64,000 nucleotides of DNA, taken from NCBI RefSeq assembly GCF_004005845.1, contig NZ_SADE01000001.1, positions 930,001-994,000 on the forward strand, given 5' to 3'. The position numbers were made by a program, and so were the translations under genes. The notes beneath the pieces are model-generated. The model saw only the letters and a list, made by a program, of their open reading frames with translations. It made no database searches and was not told the origin of the DNA. The DNA comes from Hwanghaeella grinnelliae. GTDB lineage: Bacteria > Pseudomonadota > Alphaproteobacteria > UBA8366 > Aestuariispiraceae. Positions 1 to 9,364 of the stretch are shown here, piece after piece; the first letter of the stretch is position 1; every line of letters begins with the position of its first letter.

Positions 1-635
1 AATTCGCCGTCGACCGTGATCGCACCGGCCGCCAGCAGGCGCAGGGCCGCGGGATAAATGCGGTGCTCCTGCACCAGAACCCGTGCGGCCAGGCTATCCG
101 CATCGTCATCCGGCAAGACGGGCACTTTGGCCTGGATCAGCAAGGGCCCGTCATCCAGGGCAGGGCGGACCAGGTGCACGGAACAACCATGTTCCGTCAT
201 GCCGTCCTCCAAGGCGCGTTCATGGGTATGCAGGCCCTTGTAGGCCGGCAATAGGGAGGGATGGATGTTCAGCATCCTGTCGTGCCAGTTCCCGACGAAA
301 CCGGGGGTAAGCACACGCATGAAGCCCGCAAGGCAGACGATGTCCACGTTGCGCGCATCGAGTTCCGCCATGATCGCCTGTTCAAAACTGGGCCGGTCCT
401 GAAAGTCACGATGGTTCACCACCGCTGTCGCGATGCCGGCCTTGGCAGCACGCTGGAGGCCGTAGGCATCCGCGTTATTGGACAAAACAAGGACGATCCG
501 GGCCGGTGAGTCCGGTTTCGCGCACTCGTCGATCAGCGCCTGCAGGTTCGATCCGCCGCCCGATACCAGCACGGCAACGCGTTTCTGCCCTGTGTTCCCG
601 CCGGAGGCCTCGCTGGTTGTCCCAGTGGCCGTCAC
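1..635 (-). CDS. purN: Phosphoribosylglycinamide formyltransferase (3' end cut by window)
   Basis: Transfers a formyl group from 10-formyl-THF to GAR, the third step of purine synthesis, in the cytoplasm. The protein shows the N-terminal nucleotide-binding segment [11 protein letters not shown], then the catalytic stretch [12 protein letters not shown] and a later DDGPLL, which supply the family's Asn-His-Asp triad. About 211 codons are visible and only a few C-terminal residues should be missing. I chose a GTG start at 635 because it overlaps the purM stop as GTGA and no ATG precedes the conserved N-terminus. The overlap implies translational coupling to purM, the usual arrangement. Confidence 0.95.
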   Translation of the reverse strand, partial: MTATGTTSEASGGNTGQKRVAVLVSGGGSNLQALIDECAKPDSPARIVLVLSNNADAYGLQRAAKAGIATAVVNHRDFQDRPSFEQAIMAELDARNVDIVCLAGFMRVLTPGFVGNWHDRMLNIHPSLLPAYKGLHTHERALEDGMTEHGCSVHLVRPALDDGPLLIQAKVPVLPDDDADSLAARVLVQEHRIYPAALRLLAAGAITVDGE

Positions 636-1726
636 GCGTCGACGCCCCGGATCGAAACGTCCTTGCCGAGGCTGTCATGGGTGACGACGCTGCCGATCGC
701 GAAGACATCCTCGCCTGCGTCCGTCAGATCCGCTGTGATTGCTTCGGCGCGTTCCGGGTCGACGACCAAGACCATGCCGATGCCGCAGTTGAAGGTGCGG
801 TGCATTTCGGTCGCCGAGACGCCGCCGGTCTTGGCGATCCAATTGAAGACGGGCAGGCCCGGCCAGGCGTCGCGATTCAACAGGCAGGCCAGGCCGTCCG
901 GCATCACGCGGGGCAGGTTTTCGTAGAATCCGCCGCCAGTGATGTGGACCAAGCCATGCAGGCCGCCCGCCTTATGGACGGCCAGAACCGGTTTCACGTA
1001 AATCTTGGTCGGCGCCAGAAGGGCCTCGCCCAAAGTCTTGCCGGGTGCGAAGGGGGCGGGGGCCGCCCAATCCAGGCCGCTGATTTCCACCACCTTGCGG
1101 ACCATGGAATAGCCGTTGGAATGTACGCCGCTGGACGCAAGTCCCAGGATCATGTCGCCTTCACGGATTTCCGTACCGTCCAGCATCGCGCCGCGTTCCG
1201 CCGCGCCGACCGAGAATCCGGCCAGATCATAGTCTCCCGCGCCGTACATGCCGGGCATTTCAGCCGTCTCACCGCCGATCAGGGCGCAGCCCGCCTGACG
1301 ACACCCTTCGGCGATTCCCGTGACGACGGCTTTTCCAACCTCGACGGAGAGCTTCCCGGTGGCGAAATAGTCCAGGAAGAACAGCGGCTCCGCCCCCTGA
1401 ACGATCAGGTCGTTGACGCACATGGCGACCAAATCGATGCCGACGCCGTCGTGATTTCCTGAATCGATGGCGACTTTAAGCTTCGTGCCGACACCGTCGG
1501 TCGCCGCGACCAGGACGGGATCGTTGAAACCGGCGGCCCGCAGATCGAAAAGCCCACCGAATCCGCCGAGTTCACCGTCCGCGCCTGGGCGCGCGGTGCT
1601 CTTCGTCAGCGGTTTGATCGCGTCGACCAAGGCGTTGCCCGCATCGATATCGACGCCGGCATCCTTGTATGTCAGCCCGTTGCGGCCACGTTTGTCGTCG
1701 GTGCTGGTCGAGTCGTCGGTTGCTAT
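632..1726 (-). CDS. purM: Phosphoribosylformylglycinamidine cyclo-ligase (AIR synthetase), apparent ATA start
   Basis: Closes the imidazole ring of FGAM to give AIR, using ATP. The protein carries the family landmarks [13 protein letters not shown] near the N-terminus, the glycine-rich [21 protein letters not shown], and the C-terminal HITGGGF region. The first ATG/GTG/TTG codon in frame is a TTG at 1630, which would remove the conserved YKDAGVDI segment. Upstream, the frame is open only to a TAA at 1744-1742. The sole codon with a well-placed ribosome site (GGGAGG at 1737-1732, 5-base gap) is ATA at 1726, giving 364 residues beginning ATA-GCA-ACC-GAC. A rare ATA start or a base error in an ATG are the two readings. 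Overlaps purN. Confidence 0.93.
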   Translation of the reverse strand: MATDDSTSTDDKRGRNGLTYKDAGVDIDAGNALVDAIKPLTKSTARPGADGELGGFGGLFDLRAAGFNDPVLVAATDGVGTKLKVAIDSGNHDGVGIDLVAMCVNDLIVQGAEPLFFLDYFATGKLSVEVGKAVVTGIAEGCRQAGCALIGGETAEMPGMYGAGDYDLAGFSVGAAERGAMLDGTEIREGDMILGLASSGVHSNGYSMVRKVVEISGLDWAAPAPFAPGKTLGEALLAPTKIYVKPVLAVHKAGGLHGLVHITGGGFYENLPRVMPDGLACLLNRDAWPGLPVFNWIAKTGGVSATEMHRTFNCGIGMVLVVDPERAEAITADLTDAGEDVFAIGSVVTHDSLGKDVSIRGVDA

Positions 1727-1731
1727 GGCAG

Positions 1732-1737
1732 CCTCCC
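1732..1737 (-). promoter_or_regulatory. Ribosome binding site supporting a non-canonical purM start
   Basis: GGGAGG on the minus strand lies 5 bases before an ATA codon (1726-1724) that is in frame with purM. An in-frame TAA stands five codons further upstream, so no ordinary start codon can use this site. Confidence 0.55.
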
Positions 1738-1791
1738 GTCCTTACATCTATAAAGGCGTTTCAAAAATCGTGCGGCACCATACTCATAGAC

Positions 1792-2949
1792 ATGCGCTTT
1801 GCAATCAAACGCCATCGTAGTCACAGCCTGATCCGCAACGGCCGGCTTGCGCCGTTCGCGGTGCTTTCGGCTGTGCTGCTCGCCTTTTCCATCGTGTTGT
1901 CGCAGACGCCGGCCGTCGCGCAGCAGTCGGATATCTTTGCCGTTGCCGCGTTTCCGGTCGATGAAACAGCGGCGAACGAGGTCAAAGCCAAGGAACAAGC
2001 CGTTTCGCAAGGCAGTCTACAGGCCTTGCAGATGCTGCTACAGCGCCTGACCCTGGAACAGGATTGGCCGCGCTTGCCGACGGTAGGCCAGGACCGAATC
2101 GACAATTACATCCGCGGTATTTCCTTCGCCAATGAAAAAATCGGGGGTGGCCGCTATCTGGCCGATGTGACCTACCGTTTCGTTCCGGAAGCTGTTCGCA
2201 AATTGCTGACGGATGCATCGATTCCCTATTCCGAGACGGAAAGCAGGCCGATGGTGGTCGTACCGGTGATGCAGATTTCGGACGGCGCGCTGCTGTGGGA
2301 TGAGGGAAATACCTGGCTGAGCGGCTGGGTGGAGGCTGAATTGCCTGCCGGCCTGTTACCGATTGTCGTGCCGCTGGGGGACCTTGCGGATGTTGCGGCG
2401 ATCGGTGTGCGCCAAGCCTTGGGCGGCGAGCCGGAGGCCCTTGGCCGGATTGCGGCGAAATACGGCGCCGGTGGCGTATTGGTGGCGGTCGCGCGGCCAG
2501 GGCAGGTCCAGGGCGGCGGCGAAAGCCTCGATGTCAGGGTTTCCGCCTATGGCCCGGGCTGGGATGGAACCAGTTTCTCGCAATCCTATACGTCCAGCGG
2601 CGCGACCGAACAGTTGCCCTTCTATAAGGCGGCGGCGGAAAGCATTTCCCGTTCGCTGCTGGTGCAATGGAAGGAAGCGAACCTGATCCGGTTCGGGGAA
2701 GGGACCCAGTCCCTTCAGGTATTCGTCCCGGTTTCCGGCCTGCGCGATTGGCTTTCCGTCCGTGATCGATTGGCCCAGGTCGCGACTGTCCGCGACACGG
2801 TGATTGGCCGCTTGTCCATGACTGAGGCGGAGGTCGATATCCGGTATATCGGGGACCTGTCCCGCCTGCAGCTTGCTCTTTCGCAACAGAAGCTCTCGCT
2901 CGCCCAAGATCCGCTCGACGGACGCTGGCGGCTGACGACGACGCCGTAG
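1792..2949 (+). CDS. DUF2066 domain-containing exported protein
   Basis: A 385-residue protein that I recognise as the DUF2066 family, whose function is not established. The start at 1792 (MRFAIKRHRS) leads into a basic stretch and a hydrophobic segment (about residues 20-40) ending near AVAQQ, which looks like a Sec signal peptide. The mature part begins FAVAAFPVDETAANEVKAK, typical of the family, and has a second folded half with VVVPVMQISDGALLWDEGN. It diverges from purM and runs 16 bases ahead of the AI-2E permease gene, with which it is probably co-transcribed. In related alphaproteobacteria this gene is commonly found beside purM and hda, so the position supports the call. Confidence 0.85.
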   Translation: MRFAIKRHRSHSLIRNGRLAPFAVLSAVLLAFSIVLSQTPAVAQQSDIFAVAAFPVDETAANEVKAKEQAVSQGSLQALQMLLQRLTLEQDWPRLPTVGQDRIDNYIRGISFANEKIGGGRYLADVTYRFVPEAVRKLLTDASIPYSETESRPMVVVPVMQISDGALLWDEGNTWLSGWVEAELPAGLLPIVVPLGDLADVAAIGVRQALGGEPEALGRIAAKYGAGGVLVAVARPGQVQGGGESLDVRVSAYGPGWDGTSFSQSYTSSGATEQLPFYKAAAESISRSLLVQWKEANLIRFGEGTQSLQVFVPVSGLRDWLSVRDRLAQVATVRDTVIGRLSMTEAEVDIRYIGDLSRLQLALSQQKLSLAQDPLDGRWRLTTTP

Positions 2950-2965
2950 AAAAGGCGGCGGGCTG

Positions 2966-4132
2966 ATGACGACGCAGCAAAAAACCTGGTTCTGGCTTAT
3001 CGGACTGGCGGTGCTTCTCGCCGCGCTCTATTTCCTGCGGCCGATCCTGTTGCCGTTCGTGGCTGCCATGGGGGTCGCCTATTTCCTGGACCCGGTCTGC
3101 GATTGGCTTGAGGAAAAAGGACTGTCCCGGTCGATGGCGACGGCCAGCGTGACGGCGGTGTTCTTTGTCATTGTCACCATCGTTCTGGCAGCGGTCTCGC
3201 CGCTGATTTATCAGCAGGTCGCCGATTTTGTGGCCCGTGTCCCGGAATATTCCACGGCGTTGGGGGAAAAGCTCAGGCCGATCATGGATATTGCGGCGGA
3301 CCGGTTGGGCAATGACGAGGTCAAGGACCTGGGCAAGTCGGCAACGCAATTTGCCGGCACGGCGTTGAAATGGGCGGCTTCCGCCATTGGTGAGGTGTTG
3401 GGCGGCTTGGGGGCCGTTGCGAATATCGTCTCGCTGATCGTCATCACGCCGATCATCTCTTTCTATTTGCTGCGCGACTGGGACCGGATCGTCGAGAAGG
3501 TCGATAGCTGGTTGCCGCGGGCGCAGGCCGATATCCTGCGCGGGCTGGCGCAGGAAGTGGACGAGATCCTTGCAGGTTTCGCGCGCGGGCAGGCAACCGT
3601 TTGTCTGATCCTGGGCGTCCTTTACGGCGTCGGGCTGACGCTTGTCGGATTAGATTTCGGGTTCGTGGTTGGCTTGTTCACGGGGCTGGTATCCTTCATT
3701 CCCTATTTCGGGATGCTGATCGGGTTCGTGCTGGGGTTCGGGATTGCGCTGGCGCAGTTCGATTCATATACGCCGCTGTTGCTGGTCGCCGCGGTTTTCG
3801 CTGTGGGGCAAGTCCTTGAAGGAAACTTCCTGACGCCGAGACTGGTTGGCGGTCGTGTAAAGCTTCACGAAGTATGGATCATCTTCGCACTGATGGCCGG
3901 CGGCACCCTGTTCGGGTTCGTCGGTATTCTGATCGCCGTGCCGGTCGCCGCCGTCATTGGCGTGCTGGCGCGGTTCATGATCGGCCATTATCTGGAAAGC
4001 CCGCTCTATGAACACGGCGCGCCCTTGGGCGCCCAAATCGCTGAAACCGAAAGGGGCGCGGGAACGATCCCGGCTTCGGATGGGCCGGGTGACGCTGAAG
4101 GGCGGGAGGGCGACCCGCCTCAATCATCATGA
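2966..4132 (+). CDS. AI-2E family transporter (PerM-like permease)
   Basis: A 388-residue polytopic membrane protein with hydrophobic segments at about residues 12-30, 33-50, 60-85, 150-175, 210-265, 270-290 and 305-340. It carries the family signature FIPYFGMLIG followed by the GNFLTPRLVGGRVKLHEVWIIFALMAGG stretch (read as two short motifs, NFLTPRLVGG and LHEVWIIFAL). The family is named after AI-2 export, but members also act as Na+/H+ antiporters or unassigned permeases, so the substrate cannot be read here. The C-terminus is a short polar tail. Its TGA overlaps the ATG of the next gene as ATGA, so the permease and hda are translationally coupled. Confidence 0.9.
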   Translation: MTTQQKTWFWLIGLAVLLAALYFLRPILLPFVAAMGVAYFLDPVCDWLEEKGLSRSMATASVTAVFFVIVTIVLAAVSPLIYQQVADFVARVPEYSTALGEKLRPIMDIAADRLGNDEVKDLGKSATQFAGTALKWAASAIGEVLGGLGAVANIVSLIVITPIISFYLLRDWDRIVEKVDSWLPRAQADILRGLAQEVDEILAGFARGQATVCLILGVLYGVGLTLVGLDFGFVVGLFTGLVSFIPYFGMLIGFVLGFGIALAQFDSYTPLLLVAAVFAVGQVLEGNFLTPRLVGGRVKLHEVWIIFALMAGGTLFGFVGILIAVPVAAVIGVLARFMIGHYLESPLYEHGAPLGAQIAETERGAGTIPASDGPGDAEGREGDPPQSS

Positions 4133-4809
4133 TCGGCCGTCAATTTCCCCTGGCGCTCGAATTTCTGCCGGCGCTTGGCCGAGCGGATTTCCTGATCGCC
4201 CCTTGCAATCAAGCTGCTGCCGCCTTGGTCGACGCCTGGCCCGATTGGCCTGGCCCACATGCCTTGGTCTATGGCCCCCACGCCTGTGGGAAAACACATT
4301 TGGTGACCGCGTGGCGGGAAAAGAGCGGCGCTTCCTTGCTGGATCCCGCGCGTCTGACCGTGGACGGCCTTGGGGACGCACTGGACGTGGCGCCCGGCAC
4401 TGTGGGGCCTCCCGCCTGGGCGCTCGATGGGTTGGAAGAGATCGCCGATGAACCCCTGCTTTTTCACCTGTTGAATTCCGTGCGGGAAAGGCAGGGCAGT
4501 TTGTTGATGACAGCGCGTGCCGCACCCTCAAGGCTAAATTTCACTTTGCCGGATTTGACCTCACGGCTTGCGGCGGCGACCGCTGTTGTGATCGAACCGC
4601 CCGACGACGACTTGCTGGCGGGCCTGCTGATCAAACTTTTCATGGACCGTCATTTGACGGTGGATCCCGATGTCGTGGCCTATATTTTGCCGCGGATCGA
4701 ACGCAGCTTCGCTGCGATCCATCAGGCGGTGACGGCCCTGGACCGCGCCGGTTTAGCGGCCAAAAGGCGGGTTACCGTGGCATTGGTGAGGCAGGTTTTG
4801 TTCCAGTAA
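4129..4809 (+). CDS. hda: DnaA regulatory inactivator Hda homologue
   Basis: A 226-residue DnaA-like AAA+ protein expected to work with the DNA polymerase sliding clamp to stimulate ATP hydrolysis by DnaA and limit re-initiation. The N-terminus QFPLAL fits the clamp-binding Q-x-x-L-x-L pattern of Hda. The Walker A loop is GPHACGKTHL, the degenerate Walker B is ALDGLEEI, sensor 1 is LLMTARA, and LPDLTSRL carries the Box VII-type arginine. It lacks the DNA-binding domain IV of DnaA, as Hda does. The start at 4129 overlaps the preceding stop. An inverted repeat follows the stop at 4814. Confidence 0.9.
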   Translation: MIGRQFPLALEFLPALGRADFLIAPCNQAAAALVDAWPDWPGPHALVYGPHACGKTHLVTAWREKSGASLLDPARLTVDGLGDALDVAPGTVGPPAWALDGLEEIADEPLLFHLLNSVRERQGSLLMTARAAPSRLNFTLPDLTSRLAAATAVVIEPPDDDLLAGLLIKLFMDRHLTVDPDVVAYILPRIERSFAAIHQAVTALDRAGLAAKRRVTVALVRQVLFQ

Positions 4810-4813
4810 TCGC

Positions 4814-4846
4814 AACACATTAGATGTGTTTCATAACATTATGTTA
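4814..4846. promoter_or_regulatory. Two adjacent inverted repeats after hda
   Basis: AACACAT-TAG-ATGTGTT (4814-4830) is a 7-bp inverted repeat and is followed at once by TAACAT-T-ATGTTA (4834-4846), a 13-bp odd palindrome. The sequence is AT-rich, lies between hda and the CYTH-CHAD gene, and could be a weak terminator, an operator or both. No matching regulator is identifiable. Confidence 0.35.
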
Positions 4847-4931
4847 CAGTTTTATTTCAGTGCTATGAAGATTTCACGGAACGGTTAAAATTGACTGGAC
4901 CGACAGGCCAGAGGATGCACGAAATCCGGCC

Positions 4932-6446
4932 ATGGCTTTTGAGGAAATCGAAATCAAACTGCGGCTAGCGCCCCGTGATGCGGGACGGTTCAGGCGCGCG
5001 CGCCTTTTGCAGGAATACAAGACGGCCAAGGCGGGGTGGGCCCATCTGGTCAGCACCTATTTCGATACGCCGGATCTGGCCTTGCGGACCCGAAAGGTTG
5101 CGTTGCGCATTCGTCGGATGGGCGATGCGCTGGAACAGACGCTGAAAGCGCCGAAGGGCCTGCAAGGCGGCCTTCAATCCCGCACGGAATGGAATGCGGT
5201 CGTCGAAAATGAAGAAAAACCCGACCTATCGTCGATCGGCGATCCCAAGCTTCGGAAATGGCTGCGCAAACGGACGAAGGAAAACGGTCTGACGGCTGTC
5301 TTCACCACGGACATCAAACGCACGACGTGGCAGATCCTCTATAACGGCACCCGCCTAGAAGTTGCCCTGGACGAAGGGCAAATTCTCGCCGGCGACCGGT
5401 CACGTCCGATATCTGAAGTTGAATTGGAACTGGTAGAGGGCGATGCCACCGACCTCGTCGCCTTCGCGCAATTGCTGATCGAGAAGTATCCCTTGGTGCT
5501 GGACCGGGACAGCAAAGCCGCACGCGGCTATGCGCTTTTTGCCGATACGGAAGTAAGCCCCGTCAAGGCGAAGGACCCGGACCTAACCACCGACATGACG
5601 GTTTGGAATGCCTTTTCGGCGTCAGTGCAAAGCGGAGTTCTCCAAGTCATGAGCAATGCGCCGGTGGTGATGCTGCGGGACGATCCGGAAGGTGTGCATC
5701 AGGCCCGCATCGGTGTTCGACGGATCCGAGCGGCCTTATCGTTGTTCAAGAACGCCTTGGACGCGGATAAGGTTGCTGTGGCGCGAGAGGATTTGAAATG
5801 GCTGCAGCAGGCCCTGGGGCCTGCCCGTGATTTCGACGTCTTCTTGGAAGAGGCGGTCGAACCGCTGATCAAGGCCATGCCGGACGAGGCCTGCCTGACC
5901 CGGCTAAAAGAAGTCTCGGAGACGGCCCGGAAGAATGGATACGACATGGCGGTAGACGCTTTGTCGTCTTCTCGTTACTCCGCCGTCCTTTTGCGTCTGG
6001 AGGCATGGCTGCTGTCGCCCGAGCACGCCGCCGCGGATGTACCGCTCGCTCAGTTCGCGAAGCGCAGCCTGGACAAGCGTTTGAAAGCCGTCCTCAAATC
6101 CTGCGGAAAACATCCGGCGCGCCTGCCGGAAGCGGACCTTCATCCGCTTAGGATCGAGTTCAAGAAGTTGCGCTACGCGGCGTCCTTCTTCCAAAGCCTG
6201 TATGGCGGCAAGAAGAAATTCGCCTACATCAAGCAGCTCGCCGCGTTGCAGGACTGCCTCGGCGGGTTGAATGACGCCTTGGTCCAAGGTGAATTGATGG
6301 AGGCTCTGCCCCTGGGCAAAGCGGCGGATGCCGCCCGCGCCAAGGCGCTGATGACCGGATGGCATGCCGCGCGCACGCAACAGGGATTGAGTGGCCTGGA
6401 CAAGGAATGGGCAGCCTTCAAGGCGTTCAAACCCTTTTGGCGGTGA
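4932..6446 (+). CDS. CYTH and CHAD domain-containing protein (inorganic triphosphatase-like)
   Basis: A 504-residue cytoplasmic protein. The N-terminal CYTH domain (about residues 1-210) starts with EIEIK, the ExExK motif that binds triphosphate and metal, and continues with the charged beta-strands of a tunnel fold (RIRRMG, ELELVEGD). The C-terminal CHAD domain (about 225-500) has the conserved-histidine helices typical of polyphosphate-granule proteins: VHQARIGVRRIRAALSLF, then HPLRIEFKKLRYAASFF. E. coli YgiF has this layout and is a triphosphatase. The position two genes from ppk and ppx fits polyphosphate metabolism. The start at 4932 lies directly before the ExExK motif. Confidence 0.9.
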   Translation: MAFEEIEIKLRLAPRDAGRFRRARLLQEYKTAKAGWAHLVSTYFDTPDLALRTRKVALRIRRMGDALEQTLKAPKGLQGGLQSRTEWNAVVENEEKPDLSSIGDPKLRKWLRKRTKENGLTAVFTTDIKRTTWQILYNGTRLEVALDEGQILAGDRSRPISEVELELVEGDATDLVAFAQLLIEKYPLVLDRDSKAARGYALFADTEVSPVKAKDPDLTTDMTVWNAFSASVQSGVLQVMSNAPVVMLRDDPEGVHQARIGVRRIRAALSLFKNALDADKVAVAREDLKWLQQALGPARDFDVFLEEAVEPLIKAMPDEACLTRLKEVSETARKNGYDMAVDALSSSRYSAVLLRLEAWLLSPEHAAADVPLAQFAKRSLDKRLKAVLKSCGKHPARLPEADLHPLRIEFKKLRYAASFFQSLYGGKKKFAYIKQLAALQDCLGGLNDALVQGELMEALPLGKAADAARAKALMTGWHAARTQQGLSGLDKEWAAFKAFKPFWR

Positions 6447-6460
6447 CGTTGCGGGAGAGA

Positions 6461-6985
6461 CTATTCCGCCAGGATTTCGCGGGGCAGGGCCAGGTCGATC
6501 AGCCGACCGGGCGTCGATCCCGCATCGCGCCAGTTCACCGCATCCAGTTGAATCACCGACAAGGCGCCCGTCGGGTATTTCTGGCGCAGCCGCGACAGGT
6601 CCGTTTCGTCGCCTTCCTCGCACAACCGCGTCGTCAGGTCCTGCACCGCCGGATTGTGGCCGATCAGCATGACCTTATCCGGCCCGTTGCCCAGCGCTTG
6701 AAGGCGCTGCAGCAGCGCCTCACCGTCATGGGCGGCGTACATGGCTTCTTCCAGCCGGATGTCCGCGTCATCGTGCAGGTATGGCAGAACGAGACCCAGC
6801 GTCTCACGCGTGCGCCGGGACCCGGAGCACAGGATCAGCCTTGGGGCGTATCGATGCTCTTCCATATAGGCGCCGATGACGGGTGCGGATCGTTTGCCGC
6901 GCGCGTTCAGAGGACGTTCGTAATCGTCGAGGATCGGATCGGACCAGCTAGACTTTGCGTGGCGAAGAAGAAACAGGGTCAGCAT
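6461..6985 (-). CDS. SixA-type histidine phosphatase family protein
   Basis: A 174-residue protein of the histidine phosphatase (phosphoglycerate mutase) superfamily. The catalytic motif is LLRHAKSSW with His9 as the phospho-acceptor. SRRTRET holds the phosphate-binding arginines and LIGHNPAVQDL holds the second catalytic histidine. The short length matches SixA, which dephosphorylates phosphohistidine in phosphotransfer proteins. The true substrate cannot be read. It converges on the CYTH-CHAD gene with 14 bases between stops, and diverges from ppk across a 200-base promoter region. Confidence 0.88.
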   Translation of the reverse strand: MLTLFLLRHAKSSWSDPILDDYERPLNARGKRSAPVIGAYMEEHRYAPRLILCSGSRRTRETLGLVLPYLHDDADIRLEEAMYAAHDGEALLQRLQALGNGPDKVMLIGHNPAVQDLTTRLCEEGDETDLSRLRQKYPTGALSVIQLDAVNWRDAGSTPGRLIDLALPREILAE

Positions 6986-7079
6986 GGGGATCTCCGCTGG
7001 GTGTTTCGCGGCTTCATTTGGTGGTGTCGGCTGGATATGTCACAATTGGATAACTTCACAAGCCCCGAGCGCATATGCT

Positions 7080-7148
7080 ACGTGAAATCATTAAATTGTA
7101 ACAGTTTAGGGATGTTGAACCTGTCTCGTGACGTGAAATCTCGTCACG
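7080..7148. promoter_or_regulatory. Direct and inverted repeats in the sixA-like/ppk promoter region
   Basis: ACGTGAAATC occurs at 7080-7089 and again at 7131-7140, 51 bases apart. The second copy is flanked by CGTGACG (7127-7133) and CGTCACG (7142-7148), a 7-bp inverted repeat with an 8-base spacer. The group ends 37 bases before the ppk start and is a plausible operator. It does not match a canonical PhoB box. Confidence 0.4.
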
Positions 7149-7185
7149 CCCATTTCGATTCAGCCCAATCTACCGGAGTAGGTCC

Positions 7186-9354
7186 ATGGTAACGGCGAAG
7201 TCCGCGGCAATTGTCAGCGAAGCGGCGAATCAGGAAGCGGTCTCGATCAAGTCGAAAGACCGTTTCATAAACCGTGAACTGTCGTGGCTGTCGTTCAACC
7301 AGCGGGTTTTGGAAGAAGCTTCGAACCCGAACCATCCTTTGTTGGAACGCCTGCGCTTTGTTTCGATTTCCGCCAGCAACCTGGACGAATTCTACATGGT
7401 CCGCGTTGCGGGCCTGAAGGGGCAGGTGGCGGCTAATGTCTCCACCTTGTCCCAAGAGGGCATGACGCCCCGGCAACAGTTGGACGCGATTTCCGATGAA
7501 GCGCGGGGATTGATGCTGCGGCAGCAGGACACGTGGTCGACAATGGTCGATCAGTTGAAGCACGCCCACCTCTCCCTGATCCAGCCCGCTGAATTGACCC
7601 AGCGCGAGAAGACGTGGCTCGACGGTTGGTTCCTGGAACAGATTTTTCCAACGCTGACCCCGCTGGCGGTAGACCCGGCGCATCCGTTTCCGTTCATCCC
7701 GAACCTGGGCCTTGTATTGGCGCTTGAACTCTACCGCCATAGCGACGAACGGCATATGAACGGCTTGCTGGTCGTTCCCACAAACCTGGACCGGTTTATC
7801 CGGCTGCCGGGACGGACGATCCGGTTCATTCTGCTGGAAGATGTGCTGTCGCTGTATCTGAACCGTTTGTTTCCCGGTTTCGAAATGCTGGGCAAGGGCA
7901 TGTTCCGCGTCATCCGGGACAGCGATGTGGAAATCGATGAAGAGGCGGAAGATCTGGTCCGGACCTTCGAAAGCATGTTGCGCCGGCGTCGGCGCGGCAG
8001 CGTCATCCGGCTGACGATCAGCGCCGATATGTCCGAAGATCTGCGCGATTTCGTTATCGAACAGAACGGCATCGATCCCGATGATGTGTTCGTTCTGGAC
8101 GGGCTTCTGGGCCTGGTCGACGTGAAACAGATGATCGTCGACGAACGCCGCGATCTGTTGTTCGAACCCTATAACGCCCGTTTTCCGGAACGCATCCGAG
8201 ACTATGGCGGGGACTGTTTCGCGGCGATCCGGGCGAAGGACATCATCGTTCATCACCCTTATGAAAGCTTCGACGTCGTCGTGCAGTTCCTGCGGCAGGC
8301 GGCCCACGACCCTGCCGTCGTCGCGATCAAACAGACCCTGTATCGGACCTCTAATGAATCGCCGATCGTGAAGGCGCTTCAGGAAGCGGCCGAGAATGGG
8401 AAATCGGTTACTGCCCTGGTCGAATTGAAAGCGCGCTTCGACGAAGAGGCGAATATTCGCTGGGCCCGTGACCTTGAACGGTCGGGCGTGCAGGTTGTCT
8501 ACGGTTTTGTGGATCTTAAGACCCATGCGAAAGTTTCGTTGGTCGTCCGCCGGGAAGGGCGGCGTTTGCGCAGCTATGTCCATTTCGGCACCGGCAACTA
8601 TCACCCCATCACCGCGAAGATTTACACCGACCTCAGCTATTTCACCGTCGACGGGGAATTGGCGCAGGATGCCGCGCTGACCTTCAATTACATGACCGGG
8701 TACGCCACCCCGTCGGGGATGGAGAAACTGGCCATCGCGCCGATCAACCTGCGCGCCACCTTGATGGCGAAGATCGAGGCGGAAATTGAACATGCGAAAG
8801 CCGGTGATAAGGCGCAGATCTGGCTGAAAGCGAACAGCCTGGTCGACCCTGACATTATCGACGCGCTATATCGCGCATCCGACGCGGGCGTGCAGGTCGA
8901 TATTATCGCGCGCGGGATTTGTTGCCTGCGGCCGGGGGTGCCGGGCCTAAGCGACAATATCCGGGTGAAGAGCATTGTCGGCCGGTTTCTGGAGCATAGC
9001 CGGATCTATTGTTTCGGTGCGGGGCATGGACTGCCGTCGCTGGACGCAGATGTCTTCATTTCCTCCGCGGACCTGATGCCGCGCAACTTGAACCGGCGTG
9101 TGGAATCACTGGTGCCGATCCAGAATCACACCGTGAAACGGCAAATCCTTGACCAAGTCATGAAGGGGAACCTGAATGACGAGGCCCAGAGTTGGGAGAT
9201 GCAGCCCGATGGCAGCTTCATCCGACACAAGCCGGAGGGCGCAGGTTTCAATTGCCATCATTTCTTCATGACGAATCCCAGCTTGTCCGGGCGCGGGACG
9301 GCATTGAAGAAGACCAAGAAACCGTCTAAGACCCGGTCCACAAGACGCAAGTAA
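7186..9354 (+). CDS. ppk: Polyphosphate kinase 1
   Basis: Reversibly polymerises the gamma-phosphate of ATP into polyphosphate. The 722 residues cover all four PPK1 domains: the N-terminal helical part with [18 protein letters not shown], the head domain, and two PLD-like C-terminal domains. The phosphorylatable-histidine region reads [13 protein letters not shown], and [12 protein letters not shown] supplies the second conserved histidine. The length is normal, with a basic lysine-rich tail ([13 protein letters not shown]). The next gene, ppx, starts 11 bases downstream, so synthesis and breakdown of polyphosphate are probably co-expressed. The start ATG at 7186 follows a GGAG-type ribosome site. 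Confidence 0.97.
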   Translation: MVTAKSAAIVSEAANQEAVSIKSKDRFINRELSWLSFNQRVLEEASNPNHPLLERLRFVSISASNLDEFYMVRVAGLKGQVAANVSTLSQEGMTPRQQLDAISDEARGLMLRQQDTWSTMVDQLKHAHLSLIQPAELTQREKTWLDGWFLEQIFPTLTPLAVDPAHPFPFIPNLGLVLALELYRHSDERHMNGLLVVPTNLDRFIRLPGRTIRFILLEDVLSLYLNRLFPGFEMLGKGMFRVIRDSDVEIDEEAEDLVRTFESMLRRRRRGSVIRLTISADMSEDLRDFVIEQNGIDPDDVFVLDGLLGLVDVKQMIVDERRDLLFEPYNARFPERIRDYGGDCFAAIRAKDIIVHHPYESFDVVVQFLRQAAHDPAVVAIKQTLYRTSNESPIVKALQEAAENGKSVTALVELKARFDEEANIRWARDLERSGVQVVYGFVDLKTHAKVSLVVRREGRRLRSYVHFGTGNYHPITAKIYTDLSYFTVDGELAQDAALTFNYMTGYATPSGMEKLAIAPINLRATLMAKIEAEIEHAKAGDKAQIWLKANSLVDPDIIDALYRASDAGVQVDIIARGICCLRPGVPGLSDNIRVKSIVGRFLEHSRIYCFGAGHGLPSLDADVFISSADLMPRNLNRRVESLVPIQNHTVKRQILDQVMKGNLNDEAQSWEMQPDGSFIRHKPEGAGFNCHHFFMTNPSLSGRGTALKKTKKPSKTRSTRRK

Positions 9355-9364
9355 GGGGTCTTTC

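Noticed and set aside
506-1462. Long plus-strand frame opposite purM
   Set aside because: A shadow of the GC-rich purM codons; no recognisable domain and purM fits the family in full.
7144-8793. 549-codon minus-strand frame opposite ppk
   Set aside because: A codon-bias shadow of ppk, which has all PPK1 motifs.
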